53,072 bases of DNA from Nitrospira sp. (GCA_029881435.1 JAOUMR010000013.1:1-53072); one strand, 5' to 3'. Counted from the first letter of the stretch, positions 7,177 through 13,707 are shown. The notes: generated by a model not told the origin, from the sequence alone. Numbers and translations: made by a program.

Positions 7177-8057
7177 GACAAGTGTCCCATCCGTCCAGCC
7201 TGATAATCCTCAACGGCCTGGATGAGTTCGGCCTTGGTATTCATCACAAACGGGCCGTAGCGCGCGATCGGTTCTTCGAGAGGCTTCCCGCTCATGACCA
7301 AGAGTCGACTCTCGACCTGCGCGTTGATCGTGATCAGAGACCCCTTGCGCGTGCACACAATCAAGTCTGCCTCTCCGGCCTCGTGCGATCCGTTGACGGC
7401 GACTCGGCCTCGCACAGCGAAGATCGACGTATTGTACCCATCCGGCAGGCGCACCTCGACAGGGCGATCGGCCAAAAGCTCCAGATCGTAGAGCTCAATC
7501 GGTGTCACAGTACGAGCCGGCCCGCTCCGTCCCTGAAATGCCCCTGCGATCACCCGAAGACGGCCAATCCCACCATCCAATTCCACAGTCGGGATATCCG
7601 CATTCAGAAGGGTCTGATAACCAGGCGACAACATTTTTTTCGCTTGGGGCAAATTGACCCAGAGTTGGATCGCCTGAAATGTGCCGCCATGCGTGGCCCA
7701 ATTCGGTTCATGCATTTCTTCATGAACTATGCCGGAAGCCGCCGTCATCCACTGCACATCACCCGGCCCAATCACGCCGGCGTTGCCAGCTGAATCCCGA
7801 TGAGCCACGGCACCTTGATACATAATGGTCACCGTTTCAAACCCACGATGCGGATGCTCCCCGACACCTCGCGGTTGATCGGTGCCGGGAAACTGATGCG
7901 GTCCGGCATAGTCCAGCAACAGAAAGGGATCGACCTGTCGGTCAAGATCGTTGCTCGGGAACAGGTTACGAACAGGAAACCCGTCACCGACCATATGTGC
8001 TGATCCGGGCCTGTAGATGCCCGCCACGTCCTTGATCACGGCCGCCTCTCTTGCCAT
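7173..8057 (-). CDS. Pirin-family bicupin protein
   Basis: A 294-residue cupin-superfamily protein. The N-terminal metal site is visible as GEHPHRGFETVTIMYQGAVAHRD with a later EEMHEP glutamate, the His/His/His/Glu set typical of pirins. Bacterial pirins such as YhhW have quercetinase-type dioxygenase activity or act as iron-dependent redox-sensing partners. I start it at the ATG at 8057, which has a well-placed GGAGGAC; an ATG four codons earlier overlaps the NmrA stop as TAATG and is also possible. Its place in the sigma-54 operon supports a role in oxidising or sensing aromatic or electrophilic compounds. Confidence 0.9.
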   Translation of the reverse strand: MAREAAVIKDVAGIYRPGSAHMVGDGFPVRNLFPSNDLDRQVDPFLLLDYAGPHQFPGTDQPRGVGEHPHRGFETVTIMYQGAVAHRDSAGNAGVIGPGDVQWMTAASGIVHEEMHEPNWATHGGTFQAIQLWVNLPQAKKMLSPGYQTLLNADIPTVELDGGIGRLRVIAGAFQGRSGPARTVTPIELYDLELLADRPVEVRLPDGYNTSIFAVRGRVAVNGSHEAGEADLIVCTRKGSLITINAQVESRLLVMSGKPLEEPIARYGPFVMNTKAELIQAVEDYQAGRMGHLS

Positions 8058-8068
8058 GATGTCCTCCA

Positions 8069-8926
8069 TTACACCATCGCCCGTAACGCGTCGGTTAAGG
8101 TCACGTGGCCGCGCACCAGTGACGAGGGATGTTCATACCCAATGGCGTTCCGAGAAAACCCGGTATACATCTCTTCAAACAGGTGAGCGACCTCATCGGA
8201 AAATCCAAAGGTCTTGTAAGTCGGCACAACGACGCTTAATGGGGCATGTTGCGCAATGACCTTCTTACCGAGGATGGTGCTCAGTGCTTCCGCAGCCTGA
8301 TCTGCACTATATTCCTCCGGTCCTGCAAGTTCGACGACTTTCCTCCCTTGTCCCCCGCTCAACAGCTGTTCCGCTCCGATCCGACCGATGTCTCTCGTGG
8401 AGATTGTCGGAATCTTCACCTGAGGAGCGACGAACGTCGGAAGCACCTCCTGCGATTTCGCCGTTCCGATCACCGGCGCCCAGTTCTCCATGAATGAGGG
8501 TGGACGAAGGATGGTGACATGCTTGACAGCACCCGCCAGTTTCCCTTCTCCATAGTGGAGGGCACGAATCGGGCCCGTACCGCCGGACAGCTGACCGCCG
8601 ATGGAAGAGAGAAAAACCACATGGCTGACCCCACTCTTGTTGACCGCCTCCGCAGCCCGATCCATCCGCGTTCGTTGATCCGCCAACCAGGCTTCAGCTC
8701 CGTAATTTGGCGGGACTAACACATACACCCCGTTCGCCCCTTCAAAGGCCTTGGTTAACGCCGGCACATCGTCGAGCGAGGCAACAGCCACCTCCGCCCC
8801 TTTGGATTTCCAGGCCACCCCTTTCTCCTGCGAACGAACGACAACCCTCACTGATTGTTTTTTACCGAGTAAAGTTTCTGCGACAACCGCGCCAGTATTC
8901 CCTGTAGCACCAAGAACAACAAACAT
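8069..8926 (-). CDS. NmrA-like NAD(P)-binding protein
   Basis: A 285-residue atypical short-chain dehydrogenase of the NmrA/QOR2 type. It has the Rossmann motif GATGNTG at residues 6-12, FLSSIGG in the middle and no obvious YxxxK pair. Relatives include the quinone oxidoreductase QorB and NADP-sensing regulators. An AAAGGAGGAC ribosome-binding site precedes the ATG. It is the first gene of the long leftward operon, about 140 bases downstream of the -24/-12 promoter at 9069-9083. Either quinone reduction or redox-ratio sensing would fit the operon. Confidence 0.9.
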   Translation of the reverse strand: MFVVLGATGNTGAVVAETLLGKKQSVRVVVRSQEKGVAWKSKGAEVAVASLDDVPALTKAFEGANGVYVLVPPNYGAEAWLADQRTRMDRAAEAVNKSGVSHVVFLSSIGGQLSGGTGPIRALHYGEGKLAGAVKHVTILRPPSFMENWAPVIGTAKSQEVLPTFVAPQVKIPTISTRDIGRIGAEQLLSGGQGRKVVELAGPEEYSADQAAEALSTILGKKVIAQHAPLSVVVPTYKTFGFSDEVAHLFEEMYTGFSRNAIGYEHPSSLVRGHVTLTDALRAMV

Positions 8927-9068
8927 GATGCGTCCTCCTTTCCTTCTTGAAGGCCAGCTTCAAGGCCAGTACTTTTTGGCCACTCGGCATGATGGCGTCA
9001 CGCTTCCTGATTGTAAAGGAACCACCTCTCCTTCCAGCTAAGAGACTGCACGCACGAATATACTCTTC

Positions 9069-9083
9069 GCAACTTACATTCCA
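9069..9083 (-). promoter_or_regulatory. Sigma-54 (-24/-12) promoter of the redox operon
   Basis: The minus strand reads TGGAATGTAAGTTGC, with GG and GC ten bases apart and an intact TTGC box. It is nearly the same as the promoter at 1531-1545, including flanking bases (GCTGG before, GTTGCG after). The predicted leader to the NmrA ATG is about 130 bases and contains a CTTGAAG-N5-CTTCAAG hairpin. The paired dyads at 9185-9219 lie upstream at enhancer distance. Confidence 0.82.
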
Positions 9084-9184
9084 GCTCAGCTTCTGTAGCA
9101 TGGAAACTCCAATTCTTCTGAAATGAGGAGAGCTTGGGTAGGAAAGGTCTGCAGATTCAAGGAGACGACCAGACTCAGGGCAGG

Positions 9185-9219
9185 TGGCGATGTAGCGGCA
9201 CGGTGCCGAATGGTCGGCA
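9185..9219. promoter_or_regulatory. Tandem enhancer dyads upstream of the redox operon
   Basis: A full dyad TGCCG-N6-CGGCA lies at 9204-9219 and a one-mismatch copy, TGGCG-N6-CGGCA, at 9185-9200. The 19-base spacing matches the pair at 1642-1676. The centre lies about 125 bases upstream of the promoter at 9069-9083. The same site is also 42 bases before the divergent plus-strand gene at 9261, which it could affect. Confidence 0.75.
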
Positions 9220-9260
9220 CCTCTATTTAGAGCCTATGGTACCCTTGAGACGAGATACCT

Positions 9261-9752
9261 ATGCACATTCTTCGCAGTCGAATCGTTCTGCTGACCACGC
9301 TGTTCGTGGCCATAGGCTTCACCTGCTTTCCACCCGAAGCAGCGACCGATGAGCTTCCCCGATCATCTCGCGTCGGCCCGCTGAGAATACCATTGGCTTC
9401 CTACGAGCGGATTCCCATCAGTACCGTCCAAGCCCATCCGGATCGCTATCAGATGCGGGAAATCCGGCTGGCCGGACTCGTCACGTCGATTCGAACAGAG
9501 CTCATCACGAATCGGCTGATCTGTGGACGAGCGCACGAACGAACGAAGCTCACGCTGGAAGATGATACTGGAGAAATCGTGATCGTCGATCAAGGGGCAT
9601 GCGGGAGGAATCAGAGCCGGCTGAAGGCGCCGATGCTACAGATGGGTCAACACATCGATCTGTTGGTCCTGATTAACACTCCGACCAGCCCGGGCGCTCT
9701 CGGCTCAACTCTGGAGGCGACCATCCGCTTTCTCGACCTGGTGCGGGACTAA
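9261..9752 (+). CDS. Exported protein with a predicted OB-fold-like domain
   Basis: A 163-residue protein with an N-terminal signal peptide: basic start, then the hydrophobic stretch IVLLTTLFVAIGFTCF, with cleavage expected near residue 28. The mature part has strands IRLAGLVTSIRTE and TKLTLEDDTGEIVIVDQ, the pattern of a small OB-fold barrel. Two cysteines near residues 92 and 115 could form a disulfide. It is transcribed divergently from the sigma-54 redox operon, with the enhancer dyads 42 bases upstream. Its stop overlaps the remains of a PIN toxin gene on the other strand. Function unknown. Confidence 0.7.
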   Translation: MHILRSRIVLLTTLFVAIGFTCFPPEAATDELPRSSRVGPLRIPLASYERIPISTVQAHPDRYQMREIRLAGLVTSIRTELITNRLICGRAHERTKLTLEDDTGEIVIVDQGACGRNQSRLKAPMLQMGQHIDLLVLINTPTSPGALGSTLEATIRFLDLVRD

Positions 9753-9862
9753 ACTAGGTCCTCGACAAGGATACACTCAATCTCTTTGACGCGCCGCAGA
9801 CCCCGATCATTTCCGTAAAAGCACTCGGAGTTGGACTGGAAGACCGTGCGACAGGAAAAGCC
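9749..9862 (-). pseudogene. Remnant of a PIN-domain toxin (C-terminal tail only)
   Basis: Immediately after the AbrB antitoxin stop codon, and in the same frame, the minus strand encodes about 37 residues ending at the stop at 9749-9751. The segment YGNDRGLRRVKEIECILVED closely resembles the last strand, helix and strand of PIN/VapC-type ribonucleases, whose final acidic residue sits in a NDxG-like motif. The rest of the toxin, about 100 residues including the metal-binding N-terminus, is missing. There is no start codon of its own. The toxin therefore appears deleted while the antitoxin was kept. Confidence 0.6.
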
Positions 9863-10081
9863 CTACCACGACCGGCGTTCTCGCTTCAGGTAATCGGTGG
9901 GATAGGTCCCCTTCGCAAGCCCCTGTAATACCTTGGCATACCGTTTGGGCTTTGGCATGATCAGCGTCAGGTCGTCCTTCACGACCACCAGCAACTCATC
10001 GCCACCCTTGACGCCCATCGCTTGCCGGGCTTCTCTTGTAATGACAATTTGGTTCTTACTACTGAGCCTCTGAATAGCCAT
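9863..10081 (-). CDS. AbrB/MazE-type antitoxin (swapped-hairpin DNA-binding)
   Basis: A 72-residue protein. Its N-terminal half is the SpoVT/AbrB/MazE fold: LSSKNQIVITREARQAMGVKGGDELLVVV, with a C-terminal toxin-binding tail ending KRERRSW. Family members dimerise to bind their own promoter and neutralise a PIN or MazF toxin encoded downstream. Only the last fragment of a PIN toxin follows here, so this antitoxin is an orphan. It may persist as an autorepressor, as protection against related toxins, or simply as residue of decay. Confidence 0.85.
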   Translation of the reverse strand: MAIQRLSSKNQIVITREARQAMGVKGGDELLVVVKDDLTLIMPKPKRYAKVLQGLAKGTYPTDYLKRERRSW

Positions 10082-10238
10082 GGAACACCTCTTTCGCCAG
10101 GCTTTGCATCACCACAGAAAGTGAAGGGCTGCAATACGCCAGCCATACAACCACACTCGATCATCTCCTCGCGTTACATGAGCAGACAACTTGAGAGCAC
10201 TATCAATTTTACTCGATTCGCGCAAGACTTGCGTTTCG

Positions 10239-10267
10239 TTGAATTGACCGAAGATCCTGCCTATACT
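10239..10267 (+). promoter_or_regulatory. Sigma-70-type promoter predicting a leaderless HEPN mRNA
   Basis: TTGAAT and TATACT are separated by exactly 17 bases. Transcription would start about seven bases after the -10 box, at or next to the ATG of the HEPN gene at 10274. No ribosome-binding site precedes that ATG, in keeping with leaderless translation. Confidence 0.55.
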
Positions 10268-10273
10268 GCCGTC

Positions 10274-10633
10274 ATGAATCCTGATGCCGAACGATGGCGG
10301 GAGCTCGCGGCATATGACCTTGGGACGGCTGATGCGATGCTTGCGGCAGGCCGATATCTCTACGTCCTATTCTGCTGCCAACAAGCAATCGAGAAACATC
10401 TGAAAGGGCTTATCGTTGAACGCTGCGACATGTTCCCACCCCGAACCCATGATCTTACCAAGCTGGCCCATGTGGCCAAGATCGCGCCAGACAACGACCA
10501 GGACATGTTTCTCAGAACGTTAACAAAATACTATATTGGGACGCGGTATCCGGAAGAAGTGCGCACACTGGCAGATGAAGCGACAAGAGAACTGGCCGCA
10601 CGGCTACTGACAGAAACCAAAGGGCTCCTCTAA
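10274..10633 (+). CDS. HEPN-domain protein (partner of MNT nucleotidyltransferase)
   Basis: A 119-residue helical HEPN-domain protein of the class with AERWRELAAYDLGTADAML, FCCQQAIEKHLKGLI and PPRTHDLTKL. HEPN proteins are RNases or toxins, usually paired with a minimal nucleotidyltransferase that AMPylates or neutralises them. A canonical Rx4-6H active site is not obvious, so activity is uncertain. I start it at the ATG at 10274, because homologous N-termini begin about there and the promoter overlaps the preceding bases. Its stop overlaps the MNT start (TAATG), so the pair is co-translated. Confidence 0.85.
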   Translation: MNPDAERWRELAAYDLGTADAMLAAGRYLYVLFCCQQAIEKHLKGLIVERCDMFPPRTHDLTKLAHVAKIAPDNDQDMFLRTLTKYYIGTRYPEEVRTLADEATRELAARLLTETKGLL

Positions 10634-10956
10634 TGGCTCGAAACCTTGCAGAGATAGAAACCGTCGCAAACCGAACACTGTCGCTCTTACGCGAGCGAAT
10701 CCCTGTCACACAGGCCTACCTTTTCGGCTCGCAGGTGGAAGGCATTCCCGATGAAAACAGCGATATCGACATTGCAGCCGTGAGTCCGGCTGCCGACACC
10801 ATGGATGCCGCGACGAGGGTGGCGCTGGTTGTGGAGGTGGAACGGCAAGTCGGTGAGTTGGTCGAACTTCACTTGTACGGGGCTAACCAATTCGCCGAAG
10901 CCCGACCCACCAATTTCTTTGGGTATCTGCTCACCCACGGAAAACCGATTCACTAG
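10633..10956 (+). CDS. Minimal nucleotidyltransferase (MNT antitoxin type)
   Basis: A 107-residue protein of the polymerase-beta nucleotidyltransferase superfamily. The signature GSx10DxD is present: G32-S33, then D44 and D46 (GSQVEGIPDENSDIDIA). A later acidic residue near 82 could complete the metal site. MNT proteins paired with HEPN proteins act as antitoxins by binding or by adding AMP to the toxin. The start codon overlaps the HEPN stop. This is the only toxin-antitoxin pair in the 9.7-12.3 kb cluster that looks whole. Confidence 0.88.
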   Translation: MARNLAEIETVANRTLSLLRERIPVTQAYLFGSQVEGIPDENSDIDIAAVSPAADTMDAATRVALVVEVERQVGELVELHLYGANQFAEARPTNFFGYLLTHGKPIH

Positions 10957-11055
10957 ATATCATTGTAAAACTCTCCGTTTCCCCTGAACCTGCTGAAGGA
11001 CGCACGTGCTATATGGGTGTGCGCCCTCTTTATTCCTCTATCGCGAGGTTCAGTC

Positions 11056-11271
11056 ATGACTGATACACCGCCTGACATCGACGAGCGGTATCGCGCCATG
11101 CTCATGCAACGAACCGGGGAAGAACGCCTGAAGATGGGATGCGCCATGCGTGACACAGCGCGCGCCAATACCGCCGTTCGCTTTCCGGTCCGCTCTCTTG
11201 GGGAGATGGATCCCCGGCCAGCAGCGGAGCCGAGGCATCGGCCGGCTGATGCCAGAACTTGGCATGGATGA
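11056..11271 (+). pseudogene. Truncated gene, N-terminal fragment of a small helical protein
   Basis: The first 30-odd residues (starting MTDTPPDIDERYRAMLMQR, then GEERLKMGCAMRDTARA) look like the N-terminus of a small uncharacterised bacterial family that I recall as about 80-110 residues beginning MTDTSPE. After about 11155 the frame continues into unrelated Arg/Pro-rich residues that are antisense to the TIR gene, so the original 3' half is lost. A GAGG lies upstream of the ATG. The fragment abuts a TIR gene broken at the same point, indicating one deletion that joined the two 3' ends. Confidence 0.5.
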
Positions 11272-11680
11272 GCCACTTGCGAAGATTCTAAATATTGGCG
11301 GGGACCTTCGCGAGCGTGTCGAATGGAAACAGTTCAACCACAAAGACATCGGTCGGCTTCTCGGGATCGTTGGCGTGCGTGCGGATGAAATGATCCAGTT
11401 CCTTCCCGCACCACGTCGAGTCGACGTAGTTCTGCGAGAGAAGCAGCAGAAGCAGGGTGCTGCCCTGAACCTTCGCCACAAGATCGTCGCTAAACGCATC
11501 GCCCGACTTGAGTCGGTGGTCGATGAAGAGGTTCTTACGGTAGTGGCCTGGCCCGGTGTTCAGGTTGTGGGCGAGCGTCGTGACCCAGCTGTATTCCGCG
11601 GCCGAGCCGAGCGGTTTTACGTTATCCGCGTGGGCATAGCTGACGAAGACATCGTAGGTATGCGAAGACCCGTCCGGCAC
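11102..11680 (-). pseudogene. TIR-domain protein, interrupted by an in-frame stop and truncated
   Basis: The intact part (11288-11680, 130 residues from a GTG start) is a TIR domain: YDVFVSYAHADN, NLFIDHRLKSGDAF, LLLLSQNYVDSTWCGKELDHF. The Glu after WCGK is the usual NADase-type catalytic position. Translation meets TAG at 11288-11290. Beyond that stop the same frame continues with plausible coding sequence (NLRKWLIHAKFWHQPADA, later GDPSPQESGPESERRYW) that matches what I remember of longer TIR proteins. The continuation ends near 11160, where it runs antisense into another truncated gene. Most likely a TIR effector inactivated by a CAG-to-TAG change plus deletion; a functional short TIR cannot be excluded. 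Confidence 0.7.
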
Positions 11681-11812
11681 GCCACCCTCACAGGACGTTC
11701 CTTAGGGTGCCTAACGTATCATGGCGTTGAACCCGATGCAAAGTGGCTGGTCTGCTCGACAGGCGTCAATCAGGTAAGGTGTGGGCTGCGTAGCGACTAT
11801 TAGTGGAGTTCG

Positions 11813-12025
11813 TTACGCAGAGACTTCGACGTATTCTACTTGGCTATTCGGTGGGGGAATGGGCAGACTGTCGGCACGAAGGCCTTCCAGATGGAATTCT
11901 ATGGCCTCACGGATCATGACTTCAGTTTCCTGAATCGTTGCACCGGTCGCGACACACCCGGGCAGGTCCGGCACATAGGCAGCATAGTTCGTGGCGGCCT
12001 TCTCGATCACGATCGCATAGCGCAT
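11813..12025 (-). CDS. hicB: HicB-family antitoxin
   Basis: A 70-residue HicB protein with the partial RNase-H-like fold: RYAIVIEKAATNYAAYVPDLPGCVATGAT, then a helix EVMIREAIEFHLEGL. HicB neutralises HicA, a small double-stranded-RNA-binding ribonuclease. No extra DNA-binding domain is present. It lies 10 bases downstream of the hicA reading frame on the same strand, in the usual hicA-hicB order. Since hicA carries a stop, HicB here is probably an orphan antitoxin. Confidence 0.9.
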   Translation of the reverse strand: MRYAIVIEKAATNYAAYVPDLPGCVATGATIQETEVMIREAIEFHLEGLRADSLPIPPPNSQVEYVEVSA

Positions 12026-12035
12026 GATGGACCCT

Positions 12036-12233
12036 CTACTTCTTCCACCCAGCCTGTTTGAAGATACTGTTCAGCGTCCCAGGCGGTAAATCGTCGCTCG
12101 GTTTGCCTGCGACCGTCACTCGACCAGGTTTTGTGGGGTGCTTAAACTGTCGATGACTTCCCTTTGTAGCAACCAGATACCACCTATACTACCTATCTTC
12201 TCGCAATCGATCGAGAACCTGGCTGACTTTCAC
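12036..12233 (-). pseudogene. hicA: hicA toxin gene disrupted by a 9-bp tandem duplication with a stop
   Basis: Reading from a GTG at 12233, the frame gives VKVSQVLDRLREDR, then TAG at 12189-12191, then YRWYLVATKGSHRQ and on through the conserved HPTKPGRVTVAGKPSDDLPPGTLNSIFKQAGW segment to a stop at 12036. The catalytic-histidine region (GSHRQF) is intact. The interruption consists of two 9-base units, AGGTAGTAT and AGGTGGTAT, in tandem at 12177-12194. HicA proteins normally read straight through this point (ED-GWYLV). So a 9-bp duplication with one base change placed a stop after residue 14. No suitable internal start follows. The toxin is very likely dead unless the stop is suppressed. Confidence 0.82.
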
Positions 12234-12381
12234 AAGGCCAGCATACCTCAGGAGGCATCAGAATCCAAGCACATGAGGGAGAAGATACGAGAGTTCCGTC
12301 ACGCTACGTAGGGCCAGACATGAGTTTTGAACTTTCGGCCAGTACCGCCATCAGCCTGTGGACACTCAGCGATTCTTGCCC

Positions 12382-12816
12382 TTACTCCCACCCACCGACT
12401 TCATACCCCTTATCCTTCAGACAGCTCGTCACGGCATCAGCATAGGGCGGGGCCGGTTCCAGCGGCTTGAACGTGCCTCCGAGTACACCAATGATCAGTC
12501 CCAGGCCACTCCCGGCGGCAGCCCCGATCGTCATTCCGGGCAGTCCCCCGATCACCCCAGCCGACGCGCCCATGGCACCGCCGAGCAGAAGACCGAGCAC
12601 TGCGCCGGACCCCGCGTTGGCACTTTGGTGAACCCCTGGACGCAGCCCAGTTCCTTCAACTTTTTTCTGGCAGGAGTCAATCTCTTGTTGAGCGACTTGC
12701 TTGCCAGACACGTGGAGGTGCTTATTGGACCGCAAAATCGGCTGAGGTCCCGAGCAGGCAACGAGAGTGAGAAGCAGCACGATGCCGATCAGCCGCTGCC
12801 ATAAGTGAGTGACCAC
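12382..12816 (-). CDS. Glycine-zipper lipoprotein (paralogue A)
   Basis: A 144-residue predicted lipoprotein: hydrophobic signal LIGIVLLLTLVAC with the lipobox cysteine near residue 21. A glycine/alanine-rich zipper follows (GAVLGLLLGGAMGASAGVIGG and onward), then a C-terminal CLKDKGYEVGGWE. Glycine-zipper lipoproteins often sit in the outer membrane and interact with lipid or envelope partners. The start is GTG at 12816. The gene is clearly paralogous to 13247-13690: both share the N-terminal N-x-H-L motif, two cysteines expected to pair, the zipper and the GYEV-GW tail. Confidence 0.8.
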   Translation of the reverse strand: MVTHLWQRLIGIVLLLTLVACSGPQPILRSNKHLHVSGKQVAQQEIDSCQKKVEGTGLRPGVHQSANAGSGAVLGLLLGGAMGASAGVIGGLPGMTIGAAAGSGLGLIIGVLGGTFKPLEPAPPYADAVTSCLKDKGYEVGGWE

Positions 12817-12921
12817 GGAAGTCTCCCAGGGTGCGTTCTTGTATTTGCTTCACTTCTCACCCTTTGGAGTAAATGTCGAGGATTTTTGAATTGCGTACAT
12901 CTTCTCGTTCCTTCTCTCTCG

Positions 12922-12968
12922 CAGACCGGACAGGAGGACACTCACCTGCGCATTGTCCAACCACATTC
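12922..12968 (+). repeat. Imperfect direct repeat, copy 1
   Basis: This stretch (AGACCGGACAGGAGGACACTC, interrupted here at 20 bases for brevity after AGACCGGACAGGAGGACACT, then CGCATTGTCC and ACATTCC blocks) recurs in diverged form at 13140-13190. It lies between two paralogous lipoprotein genes and has no gene in it. Copy 1 lacks the right arm that makes copy 2 a palindrome. The rest of 12817-13246 contains no gene that I can support. Confidence 0.55.
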
Positions 12969-13138
12969 CTCCATGCCCTCATCCTCACTTCGATTGGGCA
13001 TCGAGGTTGTTTCCCTTGCGCGCATCCAACGAGGGCTATTTCTATTCTCACCCACCCGCCCTTGCGGCGCCGCGGCACCTCAAGTTCCCTCTGGCCGCGC
13101 AGGCACTTATTCTTTTACGTTCTCCCTTCTTCTATCCG

Positions 13139-13237
13139 CATAGACCGGATGGGTGGACACTCCACTGCGCGCATTGTCCGAGCACATTCCGATCGTGCGC
13201 GGACAGCGAGCACGAGTGTTCATCCATCCGGTCTATG
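13139..13237 (+). repeat. Long imperfect palindrome (REP/BIME-like hairpin)
   Basis: The left arm at 13139-13162 (CATAGACCGGATGGGTGGAC onward) pairs with the right arm at 13214-13237 over 24 bases. The only two exceptions become G-U pairs in a plus-strand transcript. Inside, TGTCCGAGCAC (13175-13185) pairs with GTGCGCGGACA (13195-13205), leaving a 9-base loop. The structure starts ten bases past the stop of lipoprotein B and is partly repeated at 12922-12968. It could be a REP-like element, an mRNA 3' stabiliser or a structured RNA. Confidence 0.65.
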
Positions 13238-13246
13238 TCGCCCCCC

Positions 13247-13690
13247 TCACTGCCACCCTGTCACTTCATAACCTTTCTCTTGCAGACATCGATTGACGTA
13301 ATTCGTGTAGGCCTGGTTGGGCTGACTGGACGGGCCGACAACAGCGGAAAACAATCCAGTCAGGAGGCCCCAGACCGCTCCACTGGCCGCACCGATCATC
13401 GACCCTAACCCGGCGGATGCCCCAGCAATCACGCTTCCGATGGCTCCACTGGCAGCCCCAGCGCCGGCACCAACGGCCGTCCCGGTTGCAACACGCCCGA
13501 CCTTGCTATTGCCGCCTTCCTTTGCGCCAGCCGACTCGGCGGACTGCTTACACGCCTCAATGTCTTGTTCCGATCCTTCCTTCCCTACCGATTCTAAATG
13601 GGCATTAGGATAGAGCACCGGTCGCGCACTCGAACAAGCTGAGAGCAGGAACACCGCCAAGAAGGCGCTGCCTATTCGTATTCCGTTCAT
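13247..13690 (-). CDS. Glycine-zipper lipoprotein (paralogue B)
   Basis: A 147-residue lipoprotein from an ATG giving MNGIRIGSAFLAVFLLSAC, with a lipobox (LSAC) near residue 19. The mature protein has NAHLESVGKEGSEQDIEACK, a long Gly/Ala zipper (VGAGAGAASGAIGSVIAGAS and more) and a tail CLQEKGYEVTGWQ. I prefer this start to longer readings because it yields a proper signal peptide. It is a diverged paralogue of 12382-12816 in the same orientation. It follows DUF167 by 17 bases and may share its transcript. Confidence 0.82.
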   Translation of the reverse strand: MNGIRIGSAFLAVFLLSACSSARPVLYPNAHLESVGKEGSEQDIEACKQSAESAGAKEGGNSKVGRVATGTAVGAGAGAASGAIGSVIAGASAGLGSMIGAASGAVWGLLTGLFSAVVGPSSQPNQAYTNYVNRCLQEKGYEVTGWQ

Positions 13691-13707
13691 ATCAACACCA
13701 TTTCCTT

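Noticed and set aside
10953-11276. Open frame of 107 residues on the minus strand, overlapping the TIR remnant and the truncated plus-strand gene
   Set aside because: Arg/Ser-rich translation with no family resemblance; it lies antisense to a recognisable N-terminal fragment.
11150-11803. 217-residue open frame on the plus strand opposite the TIR gene
   Set aside because: It is antisense to the TIR domain, whose conserved motifs are clear on the minus strand; the plus-strand translation matches nothing.
12805-13408. Several open frames between the lipoprotein genes
   Set aside because: Low-complexity Ser/His/Arg translations over repeated, hairpin-forming DNA; no start signals or family resemblance.
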